NCBI GenBank assembly: GCA_934462825.1
Contig: CAKSIP010000049.1
Coordinates: 1 to 7,983, forward strand
DNA length: 7,983 nucleotides
Origin: an uncultured Eubacteriales bacterium
GTDB taxonomy: Bacteria; Bacillota; Clostridia; Oscillospirales; CAG-272
Direction: 5' to 3'
This document shows positions 1-6,362 of this stretch, one piece after another. Positions within the stretch are counted from its first letter, which is position 1, and each line of letters begins with the position of its first letter. The notes below the pieces were generated by a model. It saw nothing but the letters and a program-made list of their open reading frames with translations, did not search any database and was not told where the DNA came from. The translations under genes and the position numbers were made by a program.

Positions 1-1100
1 TTTTGAAGGTCAAAGCCGTAGATGGAGCGGTTAAAGCAGAAAATCGCGTTGCCGTTTTTGAAAATCGAAGCGAAAATACCGTCGTTGCCACTCAAATACG
101 TATCAGCGGAGGTCACCCACGCATGGGCTTCTTTCATGAACTTGCCTACGGTTTCGCCGAAGAAGTCGGAATCAAAGATCAACGGCGATTCCTCGCGCGT
201 GGTTTCATCCGTGTTTCTGGCCATCATCTTATAGCCGGTACCCTGCCAGAAAGCGTCCAGGTCATAGTACCGGAAGGTGCAACCGTAAAAGTCCCCTTCA
301 CTTTGCTCGCCACTGTTATCTGCGTCGGAATAAACCTCGTGGGTAATTTCATACAGCTTGCTGATCGTCCATTCCTTCTCTTTTACCATGTTGATCAGGC
401 TCGTTACCGGAGTACCGAAGGCTTCCAGCTGGGCTCTGTTGAAGAAGGTGGCATACATCATATGAAGAAGGTTGGTGGAAATATCACCCGAAACGAAGTA
501 CAGTCGGCCGTTCAGGTCAAACTCCTCCTGCAGGTTTTTCGGCCACCATTCCTTCGTCAGATCGAGATCGTCATAGCTGTTCAGATCGGTCATCAGCCCC
601 TGCAGCATGGCAATGCCCATCGTTCTCGGATAGGCAGCCACGATGTCCACAGGCGTTGTGGGATCGGAAATACGCGTCGAGAGCGCCGAAACGAATTCTT
701 CCTGTGCGTCGCCGTCGCCGCGGGACTCAAAGAAGCTCAACTCCACACCGAGGAGCTGTTCCGTTTTGAGGTTTCTGTCAAAAATAGCATTATCAATCGG
801 GTCAGCACCGGCTTCATCCGCCGTCATGTCAAACTCGTTCATCTCGGAGTTCCAATGGAAAATGTGAATCGTGCTGTCGTTGTAATTTACCTTGGGGATG
901 CCGATTTTTTCATATTCGCTTTTCGTGTCCTCCGGCGGTGTAACCGAACCGGATTCGGTCGAGGTCGGTTGTCCTTGGGTGGGGGTGTTGTCGCCGGGCG
1001 TTGTCGTGGGGGTTGCATCGGGATCCTTCTGACAGGAAGCAAAAACGCAAAGCACCATAACCAAAGCCAACAGCAATGGAATGATCTTTTTCATACTCAT
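1..1100 (-). CDS. ABC transporter substrate-binding lipoprotein, probably for sugars (3' end beyond window)
   Basis: Translating the minus strand from the ATG at 1100 gives 366 codons open to the window edge, so the C-terminus is missing. Residues 1-23 are a lipoprotein signal peptide: basic MSMKK, a hydrophobic core, then FASC with the lipidated Cys at 23. A Thr/Pro/Gly/Ser-rich linker (about 27-58) is typical of surface lipoproteins of Gram-positives. The mature part resembles family-1 extracellular solute-binding proteins: an opening beta strand STIHIFHWN, a VDIVAAYP segment, WWPKNLQEEF, and an acidic loop at about 259-270 (D, D, S, G, D spacing) that looks like the calcium-type loop seen in clostridial sugar-binding proteins. 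Its expected role is to capture a solute outside the membrane for an ABC importer. The permease genes are not visible and may lie downstream, beyond the left edge. The start has AAGGAG upstream and its own promoter. The family is fairly sure; the substrate is unknown. Confidence 0.88.
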   Translation of the reverse strand, partial: MSMKKIIPLLLALVMVLCVFASCQKDPDATPTTTPGDNTPTQGQPTSTESGSVTPPEDTKSEYEKIGIPKVNYNDSTIHIFHWNSEMNEFDMTADEAGADPIDNAIFDRNLKTEQLLGVELSFFESRGDGDAQEEFVSALSTRISDPTTPVDIVAAYPRTMGIAMLQGLMTDLNSYDDLDLTKEWWPKNLQEEFDLNGRLYFVSGDISTNLLHMMYATFFNRAQLEAFGTPVTSLINMVKEKEWTISKLYEITHEVYSDADNSGEQSEGDFYGCTFRYYDLDAFWQGTGYKMMARNTDETTREESPLIFDSDFFGETVGKFMKEAHAWVTSADTYLSGNDGIFASIFKNGNAIFCFNRSIYGFDLQ

Positions 1101-1156
1101 ACTATCCTTTTCTCCTTATTTATTCCTTAAAAGAATTATTTTATCAGACGCGGTCT

Positions 1157-1185
1157 ATTGTATCATCTTATAATTTCTTTGTCAA
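1157..1185 (-). promoter_or_regulatory. Sigma-A promoter of the substrate-binding lipoprotein
   Basis: On the minus strand TTGACA (1180-1185) and TACAAT (1157-1162) are separated by exactly 17 bases. The -35 is a perfect consensus and the -10 matches five of six positions. Transcription would begin near 1150, giving a leader of about 50 bases before the ATG at 1100. This suggests high basal strength, with any control coming from a repressor or from sites not recognised here. Confidence 0.85.
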
Positions 1186-1255
1186 TGGATTTTTCGCTGT
1201 TTACTTATTTTTTACAAATTCAGCCGCATCGGTTTGTGCAACAACAAACGGTTTT

Positions 1256-1292
1256 CCGGCCAAGGGCAACCCGCTTTGCCTTTTCAGGCCGG
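1256..1292 (-). other. Inverted repeat overlapping the stop codon of the membrane-protein gene
   Basis: CCGGCC at 1256-1261 and GGCCGG at 1287-1292 form a 6-bp outer stem, with an inner GGCAA/TTGCC pairing. The outer arm includes the last codons of the minus-strand gene ending at 1284. No T run follows on the minus strand, so it is not a standard intrinsic terminator. It could be an RNA 3'-end structure. A second, weaker GTTTGT/ACAAAC pairing lies just downstream (about 1230-1250). Confidence 0.35.
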
Positions 1293-1790
1293 CGAGCTTT
1301 TCTGCTTTTGCCCGGTTTCTTTGCCTTTGCCTTTGCTTTTTTTACCGGGCTTGCCCGTTTTGGCTTCCTCGCTCTGCGTCCGACGGCGTTCGGCGTAAAA
1401 GCACGCCGTATAAACCAGACTGCCGCAAAGGCCGGTCACGGCAAAAAGAACGTACACAAACGGATACGTGCGAATCAGGCCGTCCGTATAGTAATTCATC
1501 GAAGCGACCACGGTGCAAAGGGAGGCGCCGACGCTGATATACGGCCAGCGACGTGTCAGAAAGCCAAGAACAGCCGCGCTGCCGAAAAGCAGGGCGAGCT
1601 TTAAGTACGTCGCATAATAGGGGTTTTCCAGCGGTTGGTTGACATACACATCCTCTCCCGTGACCGGATGGGACATCAAATACATACCGTCAAAAGAAAT
1701 CACACCGACGATCACGCAGACCAAAGCAATGATTGCCATCAGCAACAGCAATCCGTCCGTCAGATTTTTGCAGGCATTTCCCGTTTTCAC
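1284..1790 (-). CDS. Hypothetical four-helix membrane protein with basic C-terminal tail
   Basis: I do not recognise this 168-residue protein. It has four likely membrane segments at about 13-33, 60-79, 84-98 and 110-131, and no cleavable signal peptide. The loop between helices 1 and 2 (about 34-59) is polar, with HPVTGEDVYVNQP. The last 35 residues are very Lys/Gly-rich (GKPGKKSKGKGK) and probably cytoplasmic, by the positive-inside rule. No catalytic motif is visible. The start is GTG at 1790, chosen because a very strong GAGGAGG sits eight bases upstream and no in-frame ATG fits better. The gene has its own promoter divergent from galK, and 183 bases separate it from the lipoprotein gene, which also has a promoter, so the two need not be co-transcribed. 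The coding call is supported by the RBS, promoter and hydrophobic pattern. The function is unknown. Confidence 0.8.
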   Translation of the reverse strand: MKTGNACKNLTDGLLLLMAIIALVCVIVGVISFDGMYLMSHPVTGEDVYVNQPLENPYYATYLKLALLFGSAAVLGFLTRRWPYISVGASLCTVVASMNYYTDGLIRTYPFVYVLFAVTGLCGSLVYTACFYAERRRTQSEEAKTGKPGKKSKGKGKETGQKQKSSPA

Positions 1791-1798
1791 TGCCGCGT

Positions 1799-1805
1799 CC
1801 TCCTC
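1799..1805 (-). promoter_or_regulatory. Ribosome binding site that fixes the GTG start at 1790
   Basis: The minus strand reads GAGGAGG, then eight bases, then GTG. This near-perfect anti-16S match at ideal spacing is the main reason for accepting the non-ATG start of the membrane-protein gene. Confidence 0.8.
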
Positions 1806-1829
1806 TTTCCGAAATCAAGCCGTCGCCCC

Positions 1830-1859
1830 GCCGACTCCCTTTTGGCGAAGGGGAGGCGC
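1830..1859. repeat. GC-rich inverted repeat in the leader of the membrane-protein gene
   Basis: CTCCCTT (1835-1841) faces AAGGGGAG (1848-1855) across a short GC-rich loop, one bulged base apart from perfect, with partial extension by CGCC/GGCG. On the minus strand it falls inside the roughly 90-base leader of the gene starting at 1790, upstream of its RBS. It may fold in the mRNA. It also resembles the CTCCC...GGGAG palindromes that recur between genes in Oscillospiraceae-type genomes, but that likeness is from memory and was not tested. Confidence 0.4.
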
Positions 1860-1883
1860 AGCCCATACCAATCGAACAAGCTT

Positions 1884-1912
1884 ATTTTATCATAAATCCC
1901 CCGGAATTGCAA
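1884..1912 (-). promoter_or_regulatory. Promoter of the four-helix membrane-protein gene
   Basis: On the minus strand TTGCAA (1907-1912) and TAAAAT (1884-1889) are 17 bases apart, and TGA immediately before the -10 makes it an extended -10 box. Transcription would start near 1877. It is divergent from the galK promoter, with about 70 bases between the two -35 boxes. Confidence 0.7.
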
Positions 1913-1982
1913 TGGGATTTTTTCGCATTTTCCGAAAACAGCCCCTCGCGCCGACAAAAACCGGAAAAACTGCAAAAAGGTC

Positions 1983-2011
1983 TTGCTCTGGGCGCGCGGA
2001 AATGATATAAT
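1983..2011 (+). promoter_or_regulatory. Promoter of the galK operon
   Basis: TATAAT at 2006-2011 is a perfect -10, preceded by TGA as an extended -10. The -35 candidate TTGCTC (1983-1988) is 17 bases upstream and matches only half of the consensus, as is common for extended -10 promoters. Transcription would start near 2018, leaving a leader of about 50 bases. The galK Shine-Dalgarno (AGGAAG at 2048-2053) is unusually far from the ATG, 14 bases. It could be drawn closer by GGAAA (2044-2048) pairing with TTTCC (2058-2062). Confidence 0.75.
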
Positions 2012-2067
2012 GTAACAAAACACATACCGCATACATTTCCGCGGGAAAGGAAGGGTTTTTCCATATT

Positions 2068-3351
2068 ATGTTGACCGAATCCATCAAGCAGCAAATCACG
2101 GCAGGGGCGCTGGACGCGCACTTTGCCTCTCTTTACGGCGCCCACCAAACCGAGGCCGCCCGCACACGCTATCTGGAAGCCGTAGCGTCGTTTGAACATC
2201 TTTTCGGAACGGAACGTGATGCGTTTCTGTTCTCCGTTCCCGGCCGCAGCGAGCTTTCGGGCAACCACACCGACCACAACCACGGCCGCGTCATTGCCGC
2301 CTCCATCGACCTTGACGTAATCGCCGTAGCCTCTCCCACCGACAACGGAATTGTCCGGATCAAAAGCGAGGGCTTTCCCGAAGACACCGTGCCGCTGGCA
2401 GAGGCCAAGTGCCCCAAGCGTGAAAGCTTCGGCACCTCCGCCGCCATCATCGCCGGCATGGCCGCCGGCGTGGAAAACGCAGGCTTCTCCATCGGCGGGT
2501 TTGACGCTTATACGACCTCCAATGTATTGAAAGGCTCCGGCCTTTCCTCCTCTGCCGCGTTTGAAAACATGGTGGGCACGATTTTCAGCCATCTTTACAA
2601 CAACGGCCGCATAGACAACGTGCAGATTGCCAAGCTTTCGCAATATGCGGAAAACGTATTTTTCGGCAAGCCCTGCGGGCTGATGGATCAGGTGGCCTGC
2701 GCCGTCGGCGGCATCGTTGCCATTGACTTTGCCGATCCTTCCCGGCCGCAGATCGAAACGCTTGATTTTGATTTGAGCGGGCAAGGCTACAATCTGTGCA
2801 TCGTCAACACCGGCGGCAATCATGCGGATCTGACCGACGATTATGCGGCGGTTCCCGCCGAAATGAAAGCGGTGGCCGCGCATTTCGGGAAAAACGTCCT
2901 GCGTGAAGTGAAGGAAGAACAGGTTGTGGCGGAGATTCCCGCCTTGCGGCGCGAGGTCGGGGATCGGGCGATTCTTAGGGCCTTGCATTTCTTCCGGGAA
3001 AACGACCGGGTGGAAAAGCAGGTGGCGGCTTTGAAGTCCAACAACATCGACGCCTTTTTTGACGGCGTGCTGGCTTCGGGACGCTCCAGCTTCTGCTATC
3101 TGCAAAACGTCTACACGGTAAAAAATGTGCGCGAGCAGGGCCTTTCTTTGGCGCTCTGCCTTTGCGAACGCTTTTTGGCCGGAGAAAAAGCCGCGTATCG
3201 TGTACACGGCGGCGGTTTTGCCGGCACGGTGCAGGCCTTTGTGCCGGATCACCTGGCTAAGGACTTCCGCACAAGCATGGACGCCGCCTTCGGGCAGGGC
3301 GCCTGCCTGATTCTGCGCATCCGCCGCGACGGCGCTGTGAGGATTCTGTAA
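2068..3351 (+). CDS. galK: Galactokinase (GHMP kinase family), clostridial long form
   Basis: The 427-residue cytoplasmic GHMP kinase is expected to phosphorylate alpha-D-galactose at C1 with ATP, the first Leloir step. The sugar motif is at 59-71 (GRSELSGNHTDHN), the GHMP phosphate loop KGSGLSSSAA at 155-164, the likely catalytic base in CGLMDQ (Asp207), a pocket Tyr at 259, and the third motif HGGGFAGT at 380-387. An N-terminal extension of about 30 residues over the roughly 390-residue E. coli type is usual in clostridial relatives. One oddity is that canonical enzymes have Glu before the motif His (GEHTDY), and here it is Asn66. That Glu contacts galactose in known structures, so the preferred sugar may differ. 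No galT or galE is present in the window. It is the first gene of an apparent operon with the membrane-protein and MBL-hydrolase genes. The family is near certain; the exact substrate is less so. Confidence 0.93.
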   Translation: MLTESIKQQITAGALDAHFASLYGAHQTEAARTRYLEAVASFEHLFGTERDAFLFSVPGRSELSGNHTDHNHGRVIAASIDLDVIAVASPTDNGIVRIKSEGFPEDTVPLAEAKCPKRESFGTSAAIIAGMAAGVENAGFSIGGFDAYTTSNVLKGSGLSSSAAFENMVGTIFSHLYNNGRIDNVQIAKLSQYAENVFFGKPCGLMDQVACAVGGIVAIDFADPSRPQIETLDFDLSGQGYNLCIVNTGGNHADLTDDYAAVPAEMKAVAAHFGKNVLREVKEEQVVAEIPALRREVGDRAILRALHFFRENDRVEKQVAALKSNNIDAFFDGVLASGRSSFCYLQNVYTVKNVREQGLSLALCLCERFLAGEKAAYRVHGGGFAGTVQAFVPDHLAKDFRTSMDAAFGQGACLILRIRRDGAVRIL

Positions 3352-3812
3352 TGGGCGGGAACCGTTCTAAGCGCCGCCCAAACAAGCGCGCCGCCTCCGA
3401 GCCGGACAATGCCGCCGGCGCAAAAGCCCGTCGGCAAGCCGCTTTTCAGAAAAACAAAAAGTATCTGTGGCCGCTTCTCATTCACCTTTTGGTTTTTTAC
3501 GCCGTCTACGCTTACCTGGTGGAAACCCGCTTCTACGGGGTAGTCTTTTGGACGTATTTTGCTCTGACCGCCGCTTTTTCGCTGGCCTTTGTGATCTACA
3601 ACCGCGGTTTTTCCCGTCAGCGGATCACGCCCGATATGCTCCCCGACACAATGACGCCGGAGGAAAAAGAAGCCTTTGCGGCCGAAGCGAAGGAACGGCT
3701 GGAAAAATCCAAATGGATGATTACCGTCATTGTCCCTCTGCTTCTCACGTTTTTGATTGATATTCTCAACATGTATCTTTTCGCCCCGCTACTCAAAGCG
3801 CTCGGCCTGTAA
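3351..3812 (+). CDS. Hypothetical three-helix membrane protein, translationally coupled to galK
   Basis: The 153-residue protein starts at an ATG whose A is the last base of the galK stop codon (TAATG), with GAGG eight bases upstream inside galK. This suggests translational coupling. The first 37 residues are strongly basic and low-complexity (SKRRPNKR, KARRQ), then two membrane helices follow at about 39-57 and 64-83. Next comes an acidic-basic amphipathic stretch (about 93-121, with MTPEEKEAFAAEAKERLEKSKW) and a third helix at about 122-144. No enzyme motif is visible. The charged segment before the last helix recalls small conserved clostridial membrane proteins with no assigned function; this is from memory. 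The gene lies between galK and a YycJ-like hydrolase and is probably co-transcribed with both, but nothing shows that it acts on sugars. Coding is well supported. The function is unknown. Confidence 0.85.
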   Translation: MGGNRSKRRPNKRAASEPDNAAGAKARRQAAFQKNKKYLWPLLIHLLVFYAVYAYLVETRFYGVVFWTYFALTAAFSLAFVIYNRGFSRQRITPDMLPDTMTPEEKEAFAAEAKERLEKSKWMITVIVPLLLTFLIDILNMYLFAPLLKALGL

Positions 3813-3833
3813 GAATCGTTTTCAAGGAGTGTT

Positions 3834-4610
3834 ATGTCCGATTACACCATCTGCAACCTTTATTCCGGCTCCGGCGGGAACTGCACCTACATTGCCGGGG
3901 CGCACACGCGCATTTTAATTGATGCGGGGAAAAGCGCCCGCTCGCTGTCCGCCGCGCTGACCGGCATCGGAGCCGATATTGCCGCCATTGACGCCATTTT
4001 CATTACGCACGAGCACACCGATCACATTTCCGCGCTGGAAACGCTGTCCAAAAAGCATCACATTCCCATTCATGCCGTAGAGGGCTGCGCAAGGTCGATT
4101 GCGCGCACTGCGCCCACGGCCGCCGCCTGCACGGTGTCGCACGCGCCGGATTACACCGTTGTCCTCGGCGATTTGACGATTTCCTCGTTTCGCACCTCGC
4201 ACGACAGCGCCTGCCCGGTCGGCTATCGGATCGAAACGCCCACGGGGGAAGCCTTTGGCGTGGCCACCGACACGGGCATCGTAACGGTGGCCTGTGCACG
4301 GGCGCTGACGGGCTGCTGCGGCGTGGTGCTGGAATGCAATCACGATCCCGAGATTTTGCAAAACGGGATCTACCCGCCCTCGCTCAAGGCGCGGATCTCC
4401 TCGCGCTTCGGTCATCTTTCCAACCCGGATTGCGCCCGTTTTGCGCGTTATTTGGTGGATCACGGTACGCGCTCGCTGTTGCTGGCGCATTTGAGTGAGG
4501 AAAACAATCGCCCCGACGCCGCCATGACGGCCGTCCGTGATGCGGTGAACGATCCGAACGTGTTTCTCACCGTGGCGCGTCCCGACGCACCCACGTTTCT
4601 TTCGCTTTAA
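3834..4610 (+). CDS. MBL-fold metallohydrolase, YycJ/WalJ-like
   Basis: The 258-residue cytoplasmic metallo-beta-lactamase-fold protein has the YycJ/WalJ order of motifs: an opening SGSGGNCTYI (11-20), LIDAG (28-32), the metal-binding THEHTDH (58-64), TSHD (His123), ATDTG (Asp146), LECNHD (166-171), GHLSN (193-197) and LAHLSEENN (217-225). His59, His61, Asp63, His64, His123, Asp146 and a later His fit a two-metal site. Relatives such as B. subtilis YycJ are described as 5'-3' exonuclease-like proteins linked to DNA repair and, in some Firmicutes, to the WalRK locus. No walRK genes are here, so only the biochemical class is carried over. The start at 3834 has AAGGAG only four bases upstream, which is tight, but the family's N-terminus begins exactly here. 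It is last in the galK operon and is followed by a terminator. The family is sure; the substrate is inferred. Confidence 0.92.
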   Translation: MSDYTICNLYSGSGGNCTYIAGAHTRILIDAGKSARSLSAALTGIGADIAAIDAIFITHEHTDHISALETLSKKHHIPIHAVEGCARSIARTAPTAAACTVSHAPDYTVVLGDLTISSFRTSHDSACPVGYRIETPTGEAFGVATDTGIVTVACARALTGCCGVVLECNHDPEILQNGIYPPSLKARISSRFGHLSNPDCARFARYLVDHGTRSLLLAHLSEENNRPDAAMTAVRDAVNDPNVFLTVARPDAPTFLSL

Positions 4611-4644
4611 TTTTGTGCCTTCCCGACCGGAAGCAAAAAAAAAT

Positions 4645-4707
4645 AAAAGGGGTAGCCCTGCCACGTCCGTTTTTTAGCGGATGTGTGTCAAGGCTTCCCT
4701 TTTTTTA
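4645..4707. terminator. Bidirectional intrinsic terminator between converging operons
   Basis: AAAAGGGG...AGCC (4645-4657) pairs with GGCT.CCC.TTTT (about 4693-4706), and CACGTCCG (4662-4669) pairs with CGGATGTG (4678-4685) with one G-U. This makes a long stem with an internal loop. A T run follows on the plus strand (4700-4706) and a run of Ts on the minus strand (complement of 4636-4648), so both converging operons can end here. The T run overlaps the stop codon of the aminotransferase gene. Confidence 0.8.
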
Positions 4708-5565
4708 TGAATTTTCGATCGTCGGATCGGGTTCGGTAGCCAGCAGAAAATCGTCCGTCAGCTCTTTGCGCAACGAGGCCAACAGGGCAGGCGCGCCCCC
4801 GCCGACGGGCACCCCGTCGATTTCCGAAGCCGACAGGCAAAACGAGCCGGAGCTGGAAACGATGACTTCCTGCGCACGCATCATCCGCTCCACCGTAAAC
4901 GGCTCCTCCGCAACGGGAATGCCGAGCTTCCGGCAAGTGCGGATCAGATTGCTGCGGGCGATGCCGGGAAGGATCAGAGAATCCGTCGGCGCCGTCACAA
5001 ACCGACCGTTTTCCAAGATGCTGACATTGCTGTGCGCACATTCGGTCACGCGATCCCCGCGGTGAAACACGGCCTCGTCGCAGCCGGCCTCTTTGGCTTT
5101 TTGAGAAGCCATAACATTGGGAATCAAGTTGAGCGTTTTAATATCGCAGTGGAAAAAGCGAGTGTCCTCCACCGTGATCAGGCGGACAGGACGGCTGTTG
5201 TCACGCACCTTGGCCGGCGTCAGCATCACCCAAAGATTGGCCGGCACGTCGGGAAAGACGTGATTGCGCGGCGCCGTCCCCCGCGTCACCTGAAAATAAA
5301 CGAACTGCTCCCCGTCGTCCACCTGCTTCACCAAATCCGAAAGCAAGGCGGCCAATCGCTCTCGCTCCATGGGAATCCGAATCCGCAGCTTTTCGGCGCT
5401 GGAAAAGAAGCGCTCGACATGCGCGGAAAGGTTGTAAATCACGTGATTGCGGGCATACGTAGCGTCATAAACCCCATCCCCGAACGTGCAGGCACGATCG
5501 TTCATCGGGACAGTCATATCGGCGATACGCCCCACCCTGCCATTATAGTAGCCGAGATCTTTCAT
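4705..5565 (-). CDS. dat: D-amino-acid aminotransferase (PLP fold type IV)
   Basis: The 286-residue cytoplasmic enzyme is expected to move amino groups between D-alanine and 2-oxoglutarate/pyruvate, supplying D-Glu and D-Ala for peptidoglycan. Visible family marks are FGDGVYD (about 28-34), TRGTAPRNHVFP (94-105) with the Arg100/His102 pair that binds the substrate carboxylate in D-amino-acid transaminases, and DIKTLNLIPNV (141-151) with Lys143 as the PLP lysine. VTECAHSNV (173-181) carries Glu175, which contacts the PLP ring nitrogen. The R-N-H pattern favours the D-enzyme over branched-chain aminotransferase or aminodeoxychorismate lyase. Length matches the usual 280-290. I chose the ATG at 5565 because GGAG lies seven bases upstream and homologues begin near YYNGR; an in-frame start at 5622 would overlap the upstream gene by about 40 bases. 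It is the second gene of a two-gene operon, 16 bases after the kinase-like gene. Confidence 0.92.
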   Translation of the reverse strand: MKDLGYYNGRVGRIADMTVPMNDRACTFGDGVYDATYARNHVIYNLSAHVERFFSSAEKLRIRIPMERERLAALLSDLVKQVDDGEQFVYFQVTRGTAPRNHVFPDVPANLWVMLTPAKVRDNSRPVRLITVEDTRFFHCDIKTLNLIPNVMASQKAKEAGCDEAVFHRGDRVTECAHSNVSILENGRFVTAPTDSLILPGIARSNLIRTCRKLGIPVAEEPFTVERMMRAQEVIVSSSGSFCLSASEIDGVPVGGGAPALLASLRKELTDDFLLATEPDPTIENS

Positions 5566-5572
5566 CCGTTTT

Positions 5573-5580
5573 CTCCGCCC
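5573..5580 (-). promoter_or_regulatory. Ribosome binding site that fixes the aminotransferase start
   Basis: The minus strand reads GGGCGGAG seven bases before the ATG at 5565. It lies in the 16-base gap after the stop codon of the upstream gene and argues against the longer in-frame start at 5622. Confidence 0.7.
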
Positions 5581-5581
5581 T

Positions 5582-6208
5582 TTAGTCGGGAAGGATCCCG
5601 CAATTGTCCGCTTGATTGACAAAGTTCAGGATCACATCCACCGCATGCTCGATACCCACCTTGGCGGTGTCAAGGCAGATGTGATAATTCCGGCTGTCGC
5701 CCCAACGGCTTCCGGTGTAAAAGCTGTAGTATTTTTCCCGGCGCTTATCCATGGCCAGAATTTCTTTTTTGATTTCCGCCTCGGTCTTTTCTTCCTCGGA
5801 AAGCTGTTTTTTGCGGTTGATTCTGTCCTGCAGGGGGGCGTAGACAAACACGCTGACCAGATAATCTTCATCCTGCAGCACATAGTCGGCGCAGCGTCCC
5901 ACGATTACGCAGGAGCTTTTCGCCGCCAGCTCACGGATAATCAGCGATTGTTGCACAAAAATGTTGTCCTCCGGCGACAGCGCCGAAACCGTGTAGCCCC
6001 GGCTGAACGTAGCGCTGCGGGCAAACACGCTGGGCTTTTTTTCGTCCGTGCTACGGACAAAGTTTTCACAGCACCCTGTCTTTTCCGCGGCAATGTCAAT
6101 CAGCTCTTTATCGTAAAAGGGAATCCCGAGCCGTTTCGCCAGGCGTGCGCCGATTTCGTGCCCTCCGCTTCCGTATTCTCTTCCGATGGTAATTACAGTA
6201 TGCTTCAT
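5582..6208 (-). CDS. Cytidylate-kinase-like P-loop protein
   Basis: The 208-residue cytoplasmic protein belongs to the cytidylate-kinase-like family common in Firmicutes. The N-terminus ITIGREYGSGGHEIGARLAKRLGIPFYDKELI (6-37) carries a variant P-loop (GREYGSGG, residues 9-16) without the usual GK[ST]. CVIVGRCADYVL (100-111) follows, then a Lys/Glu-rich lid-like helix (about 128-160), and a C-terminal motif YYSFYTGSRWGDSRNYHICLD (160-180) matching the family's nucleotide-binding end. True cytidylate kinase (Cmk) is about 220 residues with a GPAGAGKS loop, so CMP kinase activity should not be assumed and the substrate is unknown. It is first in an operon with the D-amino-acid aminotransferase gene. 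The ATG at 6208 has only a weak Shine-Dalgarno (GAAG), but the family N-terminus begins here. Its promoter is 126 bases upstream. Confidence 0.88.
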   Translation of the reverse strand: MKHTVITIGREYGSGGHEIGARLAKRLGIPFYDKELIDIAAEKTGCCENFVRSTDEKKPSVFARSATFSRGYTVSALSPEDNIFVQQSLIIRELAAKSSCVIVGRCADYVLQDEDYLVSVFVYAPLQDRINRKKQLSEEEKTEAEIKKEILAMDKRREKYYSFYTGSRWGDSRNYHICLDTAKVGIEHAVDVILNFVNQADNCGILPD

Positions 6209-6215
6209 AATCTTC

Positions 6216-6257
6216 GTTTTCGCACAAGGAAAATGCGATATTTCACAAAAGCATTTT
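6216..6257 (-). promoter_or_regulatory. Leader with two mutually exclusive short hairpins
   Basis: In the mRNA leader of the kinase-like gene, AAAATGC (complement of 6251-6257) can pair with GCATTTT (complement of 6230-6236) over a 14-base loop. The TTTT of that second arm, with the next C, can instead pair with GAAAA downstream (complement of about 6216-6220). The structures are AU-rich and short, so a regulatory role is only a possibility. The start codon beyond them has a weak Shine-Dalgarno. Confidence 0.3.
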
Positions 6258-6333
6258 ACCCCGACGAGTGTTTCCTTTCTTTCAAAATAAGGTTGCGTCT
6301 GCCGTTTTTTCTCTGTATTCTATACTCTACTTT

Positions 6334-6362
6334 ATTATAGCACATTTTTTCCCCGCAGTCGA
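6334..6362 (-). promoter_or_regulatory. Promoter of the kinase-like/aminotransferase operon
   Basis: On the minus strand a perfect TATAAT (6334-6339) is preceded by TGC (extended -10). TCGACT (6357-6362), a four-of-six -35, lies 17 bases upstream. Transcription would start near 6327, giving a leader of about 120 bases, longer than that of the other units in the window. Confidence 0.75.

Noticed and set aside
3..1130. 375-codon open frame on the plus strand
   Set aside because: It lies opposite the lipoprotein gene, which has a promoter, RBS, signal peptide and lipobox. The plus-strand product is low in recognisable motifs and has no RBS.
1158..1604. 148-codon plus-strand frame opposite the four-helix membrane protein
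   Set aside because: The minus-strand gene has a promoter, a strong RBS and coherent membrane helices. The plus frame has no RBS and overlaps the lipoprotein promoter.
1882..3252. 456-codon open frame on the minus strand opposite galK
   Set aside because: galK carries all GHMP motifs; the antisense product is Gly/Ala/His/Arg-rich with no domain and no RBS. It is a by-product of GC-rich codon use.
3915..4664. 249-codon minus-strand frame opposite the MBL hydrolase
   Set aside because: Arg/Gly-rich antisense shadow that runs through the bidirectional terminator, with no RBS or motif.
5566..5622. Longer N-terminus for the aminotransferase starting at 5622
   Set aside because: It would overlap the upstream gene by about 40 bases, lacks an RBS and adds a basic stretch absent from the family. 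The ATG at 5565 has a good RBS.
5032..6340. Two plus-strand frames (195 and 242 codons) opposite the aminotransferase and kinase-like genes
   Set aside because: Both lie antisense to genes with full family motifs and have no plausible start signals.
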